A stretch of DNA of 64,000 nt, taken from NCBI GenBank assembly GCA_025054935.1, contig JANWZD010000003.1, positions 248,001 to 312,000 on the forward strand, given 5' to 3'. Below the pieces are notes generated by a model. It was not told the DNA's origin and did no database searches. It was given only the letters and a program-made list of their open reading frames with translations. Made by a program: the position numbers and the translations under genes. Below are positions 19,049-27,550 of this stretch, one piece after another; position 1 is the first letter of the stretch, and every line of letters begins with the position of its first letter. Source of the stretch: Dehalococcoidia bacterium. Lineage in GTDB: Bacteria > Chloroflexota > Dehalococcoidia > SpSt-223.

Positions 19049-20449
19049 TCAACTCGCCGGGGAAAGCACCAGGCGCCGCACCTTGCGGATCGCTTTCTTC
19101 GGCGATGCATACCGCTTCCAAGCGGCGCGGAGCGTGCGTCGAAGCTGGTTGGTCCATTTCCGCTTTTTCGACTCTTCGAGCGCCCACATCAAGAACTGGA
19201 TATCCTGCCCGACAATCTTCGTTTCGGTCGGGTTGCGCCGGAAACTGTTGTGGTCGGAGACGGTCGAGATGCCGTGCTCCATGCAGTAGTCATACAGATC
19301 GGAGCCCGGATGGGGCGTGTAGAACGACGGGCTGTAGTAATCGGGGTCGATCTCTTTCAGCATCGAGATCGTCTCGCGCGTCTCCTCGGGCGTCTCGGTC
19401 GGAATGCCGAGCATGTAGTTCGCCCAGATTGTCAGGCCGTACTTCTTGCACACTTTCGCGGCGTCGAGGTTCTTTTGGCGCGTCGTCCCCTTGTGAATGA
19501 ACTTGAGGACACGGTCGGACCCGCTCTCGAAGCCGATGAAATAGCCTTTCAGGCCGACTGAGGCCATTAGGGCGACCATGTCTTCATGCTTGACGATGAT
19601 ATCGGCGCGGCTTTGGCAGAAAAACGGCTGGGTGAACCCCTCGGCCTTATAGGCGGCACAGAACTCTTCAACCCATTTCCGGTCTTCGGTCAGGCAGTCA
19701 TCGTGGAACATGAAGCTGCGGAAGTGGTAGCGGTCCCGCAGCTCTTTCAGTTCCTGGATGACATTGGCGACGCTGCGGCGGCGGGTGCCGCGACCGAACA
19801 TGAAATCTTCATGCGGCTTGCAGAAGTTGCAGGTGTAGCGGCAGCCGCGCCCCGCGATGACGGTGACGAACGGGCCGGGCAGTTCGGGGATGAACGGCAC
19901 TTCCGGTGAGTCGAGGTCATAGCCGAACTTGCGCCACTCATTGAGAAACAGGTCGCGGTCGGCGAAGGGCAGCTGGTCGAGCACCGGGTGAATGCCGCGT
20001 AGCACGCGGTCTGCTGGCCGCCGATCCTCATGGATCGCTTTGAGCAGGTTGGTGAAAGTGATCTCGCCCTCGCTCACCACCGTGTAGTCGATATTCGGGT
20101 TGCGTGCGCATTCTTCCGTCGCGACTGTCGGGTGCGGGCCGCCGACGACGGTGATGATCGAGGGGTCGACTTCCTTGACGATCTTGACCGCTTCCATCAC
20201 CGGGTTGTAGTCGACGCTCATCATGCTGAACCCGGCGACCTGCGGACGGCGCGCCTCGACCTCCTGACGGAAGTGCGCCCAGTCCCGCAGCGCGCGCAGA
20301 TCGATCAAGTCCATGGGGAAGCCTTGGCTCTTGCCGTAGGCAGCGATTGAGCAGAGGCCATGGCTAATCCAGCCGGAGTCCATGCCCTGCTTCAAGCTGT
20401 TGAAGCCTTTGCCGGCGATCCCGGCGTAGACCAGTGTTGTTCGCAGCAT
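19049..20449 (-). CDS. B12-binding-domain radical SAM protein
   Basis: 466 residues. An N-terminal cobalamin-binding-like domain contains VVGGPHPTVATEE. The radical SAM cluster motif CRYTCNFC (C203, C207, C210) follows, and then the partial TIM barrel with FIGFESGSDRVL and IPTETPEET. Relatives methylate, cyclise or rearrange lipids, antibiotics and tetrapyrroles. It sits between rmlA and rmlB on the same strand, so a role in modifying a surface sugar or lipid is plausible but unproven. The ATG at 20449 has GGAG nine bases upstream. Confidence 0.88.
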   Translation of the reverse strand: MLRTTLVYAGIAGKGFNSLKQGMDSGWISHGLCSIAAYGKSQGFPMDLIDLRALRDWAHFRQEVEARRPQVAGFSMMSVDYNPVMEAVKIVKEVDPSIITVVGGPHPTVATEECARNPNIDYTVVSEGEITFTNLLKAIHEDRRPADRVLRGIHPVLDQLPFADRDLFLNEWRKFGYDLDSPEVPFIPELPGPFVTVIAGRGCRYTCNFCKPHEDFMFGRGTRRRSVANVIQELKELRDRYHFRSFMFHDDCLTEDRKWVEEFCAAYKAEGFTQPFFCQSRADIIVKHEDMVALMASVGLKGYFIGFESGSDRVLKFIHKGTTRQKNLDAAKVCKKYGLTIWANYMLGIPTETPEETRETISMLKEIDPDYYSPSFYTPHPGSDLYDYCMEHGISTVSDHNSFRRNPTETKIVGQDIQFLMWALEESKKRKWTNQLRRTLRAAWKRYASPKKAIRKVRRLVLSPAS

Positions 20450-20494
20450 CGCAACTCCACTCCCGGCCGATTGCCTCGACGGCGGGGATATGCT

Positions 20495-21559
20495 CTATGG
20501 AATCCCCACTCGGCTATGGTCTCCCAACAGCAGCCGCGTCGCGACCGGCTTTGCCTGGGCATGACGCACTTCAGCAAATCGGCCGATCAGGCTGTCCTCA
20601 ATGCGGGTCGGGAAATTCTCGATGATAGCGTGCTCCAAGACAATCGAATGCTCGATTTCGCTGTTGACGATCCGGCAGTCGTGATCGATCGCGGAGAAAG
20701 GACCGATAAAGCTGTTGACGATCTCGCAGTTCTCCCCGACGATCACCGGCCCCCGCAAGTGACTGTTGATGATCCGCGCCCCGCGCGCAATGATCACTTT
20801 ACCGACGAGCCGTGAGGCGGCGTCGACCTCTCCTTCCACGCTGCCCTCGAGGGTCTCGAGCACCAGCCGATTCGCCTCCAGCATATCTTCCATCTTACCA
20901 GTGTCGATCCATGGTGTCGTCAGGATTTCCGCGTCGACCTGCAGCCCCGCATCGACAAGCCACTGGATTGCGTCCGTAATCTCCAACTCGCCGCGGAACG
21001 AGGGGCGGATCGCCTCGACTGCCTCGAATACGGTCTGGTCAAAGAAGTAGATACCGACCAAGGCGAGGTCGCTCGGCGGATGCTTCGGTTTTTCCACTAA
21101 GCGGATGACGCGGGTGCCGTCCAGTTCGGCGACACCGAAGTTGCGGGGGTCGGGAACGCGAGAGAGCAGGATCTGGGCGTTGGCGGTGCCGCGGCGGAAC
21201 CGCTCGACGAACGGGCGAATGCCTTCTCGCAGAAAGTTATCGCCGAGGAAGAGAACGAAACGGTCGTTGCCGAGAAAATGGCGGGCAATTTTGACCCCAT
21301 GCGCAAGCCCCCGCGGCGCATCCTGCTGGATATAGCAGACCGAGGCGCCAAACTTGGAGCCATCGCCGACCGCGGCGATGATCTGCTCGCGCGTGTCGCC
21401 GACGACAATGCCGAGGTCAGTGATCCCTGCCGAGACGAGATTTTCGATGGCATAGAAGAGGACGGGCTTATTGGCAACGGGGACGAGCTGTTTCGCCCCC
21501 GTATAGGTGAGGGGTCGGAGCCGCGTTCCTTTCCCGCCGGAGAGGATCAGCCCCTTCAT
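20495..21559 (-). CDS. rmlA: glucose-1-phosphate thymidylyltransferase, long form
   Basis: 354 residues. It has the nucleotidyltransferase signature GGKGTRLRPLT, FLGDNF and LVEKPKHPPSD. A C-terminal left-handed beta-helix of hexapeptide repeats marks the long RmlA (StrD-like) class. It couples glucose 1-phosphate to dTTP. The ATG at 21559 overlaps the CpsB-like gene's stop (ATGA). It provides the substrate for RmlB. Confidence 0.93.
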   Translation of the reverse strand: MKGLILSGGKGTRLRPLTYTGAKQLVPVANKPVLFYAIENLVSAGITDLGIVVGDTREQIIAAVGDGSKFGASVCYIQQDAPRGLAHGVKIARHFLGNDRFVLFLGDNFLREGIRPFVERFRRGTANAQILLSRVPDPRNFGVAELDGTRVIRLVEKPKHPPSDLALVGIYFFDQTVFEAVEAIRPSFRGELEITDAIQWLVDAGLQVDAEILTTPWIDTGKMEDMLEANRLVLETLEGSVEGEVDAASRLVGKVIIARGARIINSHLRGPVIVGENCEIVNSFIGPFSAIDHDCRIVNSEIEHSIVLEHAIIENFPTRIEDSLIGRFAEVRHAQAKPVATRLLLGDHSRVGIP

Positions 21560-22347
21560 TGCCGTGCTCCGACCGCCCACCGCTTCCAGAAGGCCCAGCT
21601 GCTCGCCCGCGGCTCGACCGGCGGCAGGTCGATCAGTTCGCCGCGCAGGATGGCCGCCGGCAGGTCCTCGGTCATCGCCTGAGCGCGCGCCTCACCCACC
21701 AGTTCGGCGGCGCGCTGCCGCGCCCGCACGATCGCGGTGCTCCGACTGCCGCTTGGCCGATGAGCGTCGGTCGCGATGAGGTGGGCCAAGCCCTCCTGCA
21801 GGAACAGTTCTGCTGCTGCCTTGGCGCTCTTTCCGAAGGCGCCGAGCAGGCTCCCGGCCGTGATCTGAGCGAGAACGCCCCGGGCGACCAGCGTCCGGAG
21901 GATCGAGGGGTCGCGCTGGAAGGCGACATAGCGCTCAGGATGGGCGAGGATGATGCGGGCTCCCCGAGCTTGCAGCTGGAAAATCGTCTCTTCGACGTAC
22001 CAGGGATACTCGTGGAACGCTGTCTCCACGAGGAGAAAATCGGTGCCAGCGAGCGGCAGCAGATTACCGGCGTCCCACTGTTGCGGCGAGTCGGGCGTGA
22101 GATACAGTTCGCACCCCGGGTGGATCGTCAGCGGAATGTCTTCGGCGGCGAGCGCCGCTTGGAGCGCGCTCACGCGCCGCACGACATCGTCTCTGGGCTG
22201 ACGCTGGTCGAGCATGTGATGGTGGGGGGTGGCGACGATGTCGCGGATCCCCTCGGCGACTGCCAGCCGCGCCATCGCCAGCGCGTCTTCGTGGCTCTCG
22301 GCGCCATCGTCGACGCATGGGAGGATATGACAATGGAGATCTCTCAC
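21556..22347 (-). CDS. CpsB/YwqE-type PHP-domain protein-tyrosine phosphatase
   Basis: 263 residues. The metal-binding DLHCHILPCVDDGA at the N-terminus, ATPHHHM, LILAHPERY (here IILAHPERY) and ATDAHRP supply the PHP metal ligands. In Gram-positive capsule systems this family dephosphorylates the tyrosine kinase that controls polysaccharide length. It heads the rmlA/radical SAM/rmlB run, which fits. I chose the GTG at 22347 because a strong promoter at 22416-22388 excludes longer starts. No partner tyrosine kinase is in the window. Confidence 0.88.
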   Translation of the reverse strand: MRDLHCHILPCVDDGAESHEDALAMARLAVAEGIRDIVATPHHHMLDQRQPRDDVVRRVSALQAALAAEDIPLTIHPGCELYLTPDSPQQWDAGNLLPLAGTDFLLVETAFHEYPWYVEETIFQLQARGARIILAHPERYVAFQRDPSILRTLVARGVLAQITAGSLLGAFGKSAKAAAELFLQEGLAHLIATDAHRPSGSRSTAIVRARQRAAELVGEARAQAMTEDLPAAILRGELIDLPPVEPRASSWAFWKRWAVGARQ

Positions 22348-22387
22348 GCGTGCTACCGAAGCGCCCTTCTGACTGTCGATCGGCGCG

Positions 22388-22416
22388 AGTATAGAGGGGG
22401 GGACGCGGGGAATCAA
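22388..22416 (-). promoter_or_regulatory. promoter of the cpsB-like/rmlA operon
   Basis: On the minus strand TTGATT, a 17-bp spacer, and TATACT; transcription would start near 22381, about 34 nt before the GTG. The -35 overlaps the end of comB. Confidence 0.65.
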
Positions 22417-23138
22417 GGCAGGCGGCTGTCGCGCTGGGTGACGAGGAGCGGGGGCCGGCGCCCGACTGCGACCGGCACGATCGGGGTCCAGTCGGTTTGC
22501 GCGCACCAGTCGAGGTCTGCTGCAAGGCCGAGCGTGACAAGGTGGCGGCCGTGCTCGCTCGCGAGGAAGGCCGCGAGCGGGGTGGGGTACGCGCGCGCGC
22601 ACGCCGCGGCAATGCGCGCGCCGTCGAGGAGGCGAGCTCCGCCCTCCTCCGCCAGCAGCGCGAGCCGGCCGGCGACGTAGACGTCGTCAAGCCCGACAAA
22701 CCGGCCGCCGCGGTGGCCGGCACAGACGACTACCACATCCTCTCTCAGAGCAAGCGCGGCGGAAGCCGCAGCGGTGAGATTAGCGAGCGCGCCGATGATG
22801 ACCCGCTTCCGCCGAGCAGCCGCTCGGATGGCAAGCGTGCCGTTTGTCGTGCTGAGGACGAGAGAACGTCCAGCGACGGCGTCGGCGGTGAATGCGCTAG
22901 GCGAATTCCCAAAGTCGAACCCCGCCGGGGGCAAGCCGCCTTGCTCGCCGGCGACAAGGAAGCCTCGCCGGCGGCCGTATTCAAGCGCGCGTTCGGGCGA
23001 ACGCTCGATCGCGACGGCGCGCGCGCCGTTGGCGAGCATCGTCACCATGCTGGTAGTGGCGCGGAGCACATCGACGACGAGAGCGACAGGTGCCTCCGGC
23101 AGCGGGTCTGCCGGCCGGAACGCGACGTCCCACCGCAT
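22413..23138 (-). CDS. comB: 2-phosphosulfolactate phosphatase family protein (ComB)
   Basis: 241 residues, the family length. Conserved stretches DVLRATTS, AGEQGG, GFDFGNSP, STTNGT and CAGHRGG match ComB, the Mg-dependent phosphatase of coenzyme M synthesis. No other coenzyme M or sulfolactate gene is nearby, so the physiological substrate here is uncertain. The ATG overlaps the upstream stop (TAATG), making it translationally coupled to the transglycosylase-like gene. Confidence 0.88.
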   Translation of the reverse strand: MRWDVAFRPADPLPEAPVALVVDVLRATTSMVTMLANGARAVAIERSPERALEYGRRRGFLVAGEQGGLPPAGFDFGNSPSAFTADAVAGRSLVLSTTNGTLAIRAAARRKRVIIGALANLTAAASAALALREDVVVVCAGHRGGRFVGLDDVYVAGRLALLAEEGGARLLDGARIAAACARAYPTPLAAFLASEHGRHLVTLGLAADLDWCAQTDWTPIVPVAVGRRPPLLVTQRDSRLP

Positions 23139-24007
23139 TAGCGCCAGTCGAGACCGCTGCGGTCAGGGATCGAAGGGAGGTAGGGGTCCGGCGCGAGGCA
23201 GAAAGCGCGGTGAACAACGCGCGGCTCCGGGATGGCGTCGGGAGAGATGCCGATCGCGCCGGCATCGGGCAAAGAGAGCGGCACTGCCTGCCACAGAGGC
23301 GCGCCGTTCACGCGGGGCGGGTTTGCGGCGAGGCCGAAGACAAGCTCCTGATACGGATAGTGGCTCACGGGCTGCGTGCCGGTGTAGGGCGGGCGCGGCC
23401 ACGGAAAGTCGGGGTTGTTCGGGTTGTTGCGCCAGCTCCAGCTGTTGTAGGCCCAGACGGCGTAGTACCAATGCTCGGCGATTGTCGGGTCGGCGTTGCC
23501 GATCGGCGGCGTCGCGTTCCATTTCTGGCCGAGGATCTGGACGCCGTACGCGATGTTGTAGATGTAGTTGCTGGCAATCGCAAGCTGGACCGGACGCGGC
23601 AGCTCGCCAGCGTAGCGCATCCCGGTCGATGTCTGCATCACGCCGACGCCGCACCCGCCGCGTCCGGTGAGAACAGGACCGACACTGCCCCGCGCAACGC
23701 CGCTCGCTTGTCTCCACCCGCTCTCAACCCACCCGATCGCCTGCGGCAGGACGCAGGGGACCGTCCCGGTGACAATGGTCGTCTCGGGATAGCCGCTCAG
23801 CAGTCGCGGGAGACGCGGATAGGAAGGGCCCAGCGTTCCTGCCGCGGCGCGAAGCATGGCCACCTGCGCTTCCGCGTGCGTCGGCTGATACGCCACAGCA
23901 TTGGTGCCGGCACAATCCTCGGCGGCAGCCTCCTGGAGCGGGTGGACGGGCGAGAGCAGCGCCAGCAGTGCCCCCAGCGCCAACGCCAGCATCAATCGTC
24001 GTCTCAT
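23138..24007 (-). CDS. secreted lytic-transglycosylase-like protein
   Basis: 289 residues. A signal peptide (MRRRLMLALALGALLALL ... AAA) is followed by a domain with the SLT-type catalytic glutamate in IGWVESGW and the GVGVMQTSTG motif. NYIYNIAYGVQIL matches the later helix of the fold. It would cleave peptidoglycan glycan strands outside the membrane. The ATG at 24007 overlaps the lipoprotein stop (ATGA) and has GGAGAG upstream; an alternative ATG lies four codons earlier. The C-terminal ~110 residues are of unknown fold and rich in Pro and aromatic residues. Confidence 0.72.
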   Translation of the reverse strand: MRRRLMLALALGALLALLSPVHPLQEAAAEDCAGTNAVAYQPTHAEAQVAMLRAAAGTLGPSYPRLPRLLSGYPETTIVTGTVPCVLPQAIGWVESGWRQASGVARGSVGPVLTGRGGCGVGVMQTSTGMRYAGELPRPVQLAIASNYIYNIAYGVQILGQKWNATPPIGNADPTIAEHWYYAVWAYNSWSWRNNPNNPDFPWPRPPYTGTQPVSHYPYQELVFGLAANPPRVNGAPLWQAVPLSLPDAGAIGISPDAIPEPRVVHRAFCLAPDPYLPSIPDRSGLDWR

Positions 24008-25026
24008 TCTTCTCTCCATCCAAGCGGCTCGACGAGACCAGCGAGGCGCACAGTTCGTCGCTGCCCATCTGGCCCGATCAGCTCGAGCCACTCGTCAGTG
24101 ACAGTGTTCCCCGGGCCGAGCTGGACCGTCCGCGCTGCGACCCAGCCGCTCCGACCGACCGCTGCCGGCAAGGCGACGGTGCCCGGCGCGGCAGCAATGC
24201 TCACGACCGGCACCGGCGCTACAGCGACCACCTCGCTCGCCCCTCCTCGGGTGCTGGCGATGCGCAGCGTTCCATCCGGGCCCCACGCGGGATGAACGAA
24301 CGGCCCAGAGAGGGGCAGCCGCACCACCCCGCCCGGTCCGAGCAGGCCAAGTGTCGGCCCGCTTGCATAGTCGCTGAAGGCGATCCAGCGGCCGTCTGGC
24401 GAGAGGGTGAAATCGCGCGCGACGCCGCTCGAAACGTGCGTTCCTTCCTCTCCCTCGGCGCCGATCCAGCTGCCCTCGCTCGCGAGGCGAAGCAGGTGGA
24501 TCCCTGCGGCGTTCCAGCCAACGGCGTAACGGCCGATCGCGCGGCTGTCGGCGGCGAGTGACCGCGCTGTGCCGTCGGCGACGCTCACCGCGAGCAGTTC
24601 GTCGACACTCTCCTGCGGGCCGACCCGCGAACGCCGAACGACGATCTCGCTCTCCTCGGGCGACCAGAGAGGACGCCCACGAACGTCGATGGCGTCGTAC
24701 AGCTGCGCAACCGTGCCTCGGTCGAGGTCAGCGAGAAGCAGCCGCGCCTCCTGCCCCGCAGGGCGGCCCGGGCTCGCCACCGTCATGGCGACGCGCATGC
24801 TTGCGGGCGCGAGCGCCGCGCGGATCCCCATCCCGCCGGGGTCATCGACCGTCAGGCGCGCCGAGAAGCGGCCGGTTAGGTCGATGACGCCGAACGTTGC
24901 CGTTGTCCCCGTCCACACCATGACAACGAGGCGCGCCGGTGCGGGCTGCCGCGGCCCGGGAGCGGCCGGCAGCGGGCCGCAGGCCGCGAGCAGCATGGCA
25001 CAGAGAGCGAGCAGGCGAGCAGACAT
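24004..25026 (-). CDS. lipoprotein with WD40/TolB-like beta-propeller
   Basis: 340 residues. A lipoprotein signal (MSARLLALCAMLLAACG, lipobox LAAC) precedes a series of beta-propeller-like repeats with phrases such as RPLWSPEESEIVV, DFTLSPDGRWIAFS and HPAWGPDGTLRIAS. The function is unknown; such propellers usually bind other envelope proteins. It is the first gene of a three-gene coupled unit (lipoprotein, transglycosylase-like, comB). The ATG at 25026 lies seven bases after a TATACT box, so the mRNA is probably leaderless. Confidence 0.75.
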   Translation of the reverse strand: MSARLLALCAMLLAACGPLPAAPGPRQPAPARLVVMVWTGTTATFGVIDLTGRFSARLTVDDPGGMGIRAALAPASMRVAMTVASPGRPAGQEARLLLADLDRGTVAQLYDAIDVRGRPLWSPEESEIVVRRSRVGPQESVDELLAVSVADGTARSLAADSRAIGRYAVGWNAAGIHLLRLASEGSWIGAEGEEGTHVSSGVARDFTLSPDGRWIAFSDYASGPTLGLLGPGGVVRLPLSGPFVHPAWGPDGTLRIASTRGGASEVVAVAPVPVVSIAAAPGTVALPAAVGRSGWVAARTVQLGPGNTVTDEWLELIGPDGQRRTVRLAGLVEPLGWREE

Positions 25027-25033
25027 CACGCGG

Positions 25034-25039
25034 AGTATA
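25034..25039 (-). promoter_or_regulatory. -10 box, leaderless-type promoter of the lipoprotein operon
   Basis: TATACT on the minus strand with 7 nt (cgcgg-type, no Shine-Dalgarno) before the ATG at 25026. The -35 is weak. Confidence 0.5.
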
Positions 25040-25145
25040 GAGACCGCCCGTCTCGATTTCCTGCGCTTAGCGCTTCGGGTTGGCAGTGCTGGCGGGATGA
25101 GGAGAGGGCGGCGGCGAGCTAGAATTTGAACAAGGAGGCAGAGAG

Positions 25146-25886
25146 ATGAGCCTGCAGTTCCGGCGCGGGTCGCCGGACCGGCCGCGCGGGCACGCGATCG
25201 TCTACTTCGAGGTGACGGAGCAGCCCGGCAGCATTGTGGCGACCTATGTCGTCCTCTCGCCGATCGTCTTCGATATCGTCAAATACCTCCCGCCGATGTT
25301 TGCGGGCGGCGTCGACCTGAGCCAGTTGGGCGGTTCCTTCGTTGCGCTGCCGCCCATCCCGGAGCGGGTCGAAAGCATCGCCCTTCTCGAGCGGCTGGCC
25401 GAGCTGCGCGACGACGATCTGGTCGACGGCGGCCGTGTTGGGAGCACCCTCGACCGCCAGATGCAAGCAACGGCCGAAGCTGTGCACGCCTATCAGCGCC
25501 TCTACGATGCCGGCACAAAGCCGCTTGCTGCCGAGCCGCCCGCGGCGCCGCTCGACGTCGATGACGTTGTCTACGAGCTGATGACCGACCAAGTGCGCGT
25601 CAGCGAGCTTGCAAAGCTGACGGGGAAGCTGCGCTACGCCGTCGAAACCGGAGACCGGCACCTCCTCGAAGAGACGATCGGGGAGGTCCGGCGAATCGGA
25701 CGCTACCTTCCTCCCAGCTACCGCGTTGAGGCGTTTCTGCGCGCTGCTACCTCATCTCGTCCCGAGGCCGGCAAGCTGACCCAGCTGTACCTTGAGCGCT
25801 GCTACAAGCTTGCTGCCGAGGAGTATGGTGATGTCGCCCGCCTCGACCGCGAAATTCGCGAATTCGAGGCGGAGCACGCGACCTGA
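25146..25886 (+). CDS. hypothetical protein (246 aa)
   Basis: Unrecognised soluble protein. The first ~90 residues are mixed alpha/beta, starting MSLQFRRGSPDRPRGH with YFEVTEQPGSIVATYVVL and YLPPMFAGG. The remainder is mainly helical and charged (ELAKLTGKLRYAVETGD, YLERCYKLAAEEYGD). No signal peptide. The start is well supported by AAGGAGG ten bases upstream and a TAGAAT -10 at 25120-25125. It stands alone between oppositely oriented transcription units. It may be specific to this phylum. Confidence 0.7.
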   Translation: MSLQFRRGSPDRPRGHAIVYFEVTEQPGSIVATYVVLSPIVFDIVKYLPPMFAGGVDLSQLGGSFVALPPIPERVESIALLERLAELRDDDLVDGGRVGSTLDRQMQATAEAVHAYQRLYDAGTKPLAAEPPAAPLDVDDVVYELMTDQVRVSELAKLTGKLRYAVETGDRHLLEETIGEVRRIGRYLPPSYRVEAFLRAATSSRPEAGKLTQLYLERCYKLAAEEYGDVARLDREIREFEAEHAT

Positions 25887-25992
25887 GCGCTCTTATGCCG
25901 CCCGCCGGAGCAGACGCTCCAAGAGCAGAAACCTAGCGCGGGGAGGCCGCTCACCGGCAGCAGCAGCAGGCTGTCCTGCCTGTGGCTCCCGA

Positions 25993-26022
25993 TTGCAATG
26001 TCTGCTTGCTTGCTAGTACAAT
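25993..26022 (+). promoter_or_regulatory. leaderless-type promoter of the PGRP amidase gene
   Basis: TTGCAA (25993-25998), 18-bp spacer, TACAAT (26017-26022), then only 7 nt to the ATG at 26030 and no Shine-Dalgarno sequence. Confidence 0.6.
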
Positions 26023-26029
26023 CCCGGCG

Positions 26030-27550
26030 ATGCCGCTTCGCTTCTCGCGGCGTGCGTTTCTTGCCCTGTCCGGCGCAGCGGGGGTCGGCGCGCCCCTGCT
26101 TGCCGCCACGCCGCAGGGTGTCTCTGCCGAGCCGCCGCCTGCCCGCGTCCACCTCTGGGAGAGCGACCCATCGCCGGCAGCCGCAGAGTCGGAGGTGCTG
26201 GTCGCCCCCGCGCCGTTCAACGCGGTGGGGATTTGCTGGCAGGGGCCAGACGACGCGCTTGAGGTGCGCGCCGGCGCCCAAGGAGGGTGGTCGCCTTGGC
26301 TGCCGGTGCATCAGCATCCGGGCGGTCATCCCCTCGCGGCGAGCGATTGGCGCGTCGGAGAGCTTGTCGCCTTCCGCTCCTCGACCCACCTCCAGTATCG
26401 GACGCGCGTGCCGGGTGTTCAGCGCGTCCGCTGCCATCTCATTGATACATCCACGGGGCCGAGCGCGTCCGGGCGGTCTGCCCTCCGCGGCGGGTTTATC
26501 ACCCGCGCCGGCTGGGGCTGCGACGAGCGCTTGCGCTTTCGCAACGGCGTGGAGATCTGGCCGGTCGAATACGCTCCGGTTGAGAAGGTGATCATCCATC
26601 ACACGGTGACCCAGACGGAGGAGGCGGATCCGGCGGCAACGGTTCGTTCAATTTATGTCTACCATGCAACGCTCGTTCCCACGCGCAGCGGCTCGTTCGG
26701 CTGGGGCGACATCGGCTACAACTTGCTTATCGACTGGAAAGGCAATGTCTACGAGGGCCGGTTCGGCGGTCGCGGAGCAGTCGGCGCTCATACCCTCGGC
26801 TACAACACCGGGTCGGTGGGCATCGCCTTCCTCGGAACCTACACCACTGCCTACTTCAACGCAGACTCCGAAGCTGCCTTCGCCTCGACGGTTGCCTCCA
26901 ACTTCCCCTGGATCGACCCCTTCGGCAGCAGCTTTTTCGCCGACAAAGAACTCCCGAACATCTGCGGCCACCGCGACTGCGTGCCGACGGAGTGCCCCGG
27001 CGCGTACGGATATCGGCAGCTTCCGAACCTGCGCGACGCCGTCGCGCGCGCTCGCGGGACGCCGCGTCCACAAGCGCAGCTGACCTACGCCCGGTTCACG
27101 AGCGAGGCCGGCGCGGAGGATATCGTTCGCTTTGAGATCGAGGTGTGGAATAACTCGAGGAGCCGTCTCGAGACCCAAGGGCCCGACCCCGGCTTTGTCT
27201 ACGATGAAACCGATCATTCGATTACGGTGGGGCACCCCGGCCAGTTCAACCGCTGGCGAGTGGGGGTCGATTTCGCCGACAACATCACCGGCCGCCTCTA
27301 CCCATTCCGCTGGGGTCTCGGCGGACCGCTCGATCCCGGCGAACGGCGGAGAGTGACCGGTCAGGTCGAGCTTATTGTCCCGAAGCGATCGATTTGGTGG
27401 GCGAGCCTAATCCAAGAAGGGGTAGCATTCCGCACCGAACTGTTCGGCGTCAGTCGGCCGGTGCTGACGCAGCCGTCGCGCGTGTTTGTCCCTCTCGCCC
27501 ACCGCACGGTCGCGCCCGGGGGCAGCGACCTGCTGCAAGCCCGTCCCTAG
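26030..27550 (+). CDS. Tat-exported peptidoglycan-recognition (PGRP/amidase_2) protein
   Basis: 506 residues. A twin-arginine signal (RFSRRAFLALSG) precedes ~140 residues of unassigned beta-rich sequence. Next is a PGRP-type N-acetylmuramoyl-L-alanine amidase domain at about 170-345. It has FITRAGWGCDE, zinc-type histidines in VIIHHTVTQ and NICGHRDCVPTECPG, and GDIGYNLLID with YEGRFGG. The last ~150 residues form another beta-rich domain. It would hydrolyse the amide between muramic acid and peptide outside the membrane. It is convergent with ddl; the two stops share one CTAG. Confidence 0.87.
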   Translation: MPLRFSRRAFLALSGAAGVGAPLLAATPQGVSAEPPPARVHLWESDPSPAAAESEVLVAPAPFNAVGICWQGPDDALEVRAGAQGGWSPWLPVHQHPGGHPLAASDWRVGELVAFRSSTHLQYRTRVPGVQRVRCHLIDTSTGPSASGRSALRGGFITRAGWGCDERLRFRNGVEIWPVEYAPVEKVIIHHTVTQTEEADPAATVRSIYVYHATLVPTRSGSFGWGDIGYNLLIDWKGNVYEGRFGGRGAVGAHTLGYNTGSVGIAFLGTYTTAYFNADSEAAFASTVASNFPWIDPFGSSFFADKELPNICGHRDCVPTECPGAYGYRQLPNLRDAVARARGTPRPQAQLTYARFTSEAGAEDIVRFEIEVWNNSRSRLETQGPDPGFVYDETDHSITVGHPGQFNRWRVGVDFADNITGRLYPFRWGLGGPLDPGERRRVTGQVELIVPKRSIWWASLIQEGVAFRTELFGVSRPVLTQPSRVFVPLAHRTVAPGGSDLLQARP

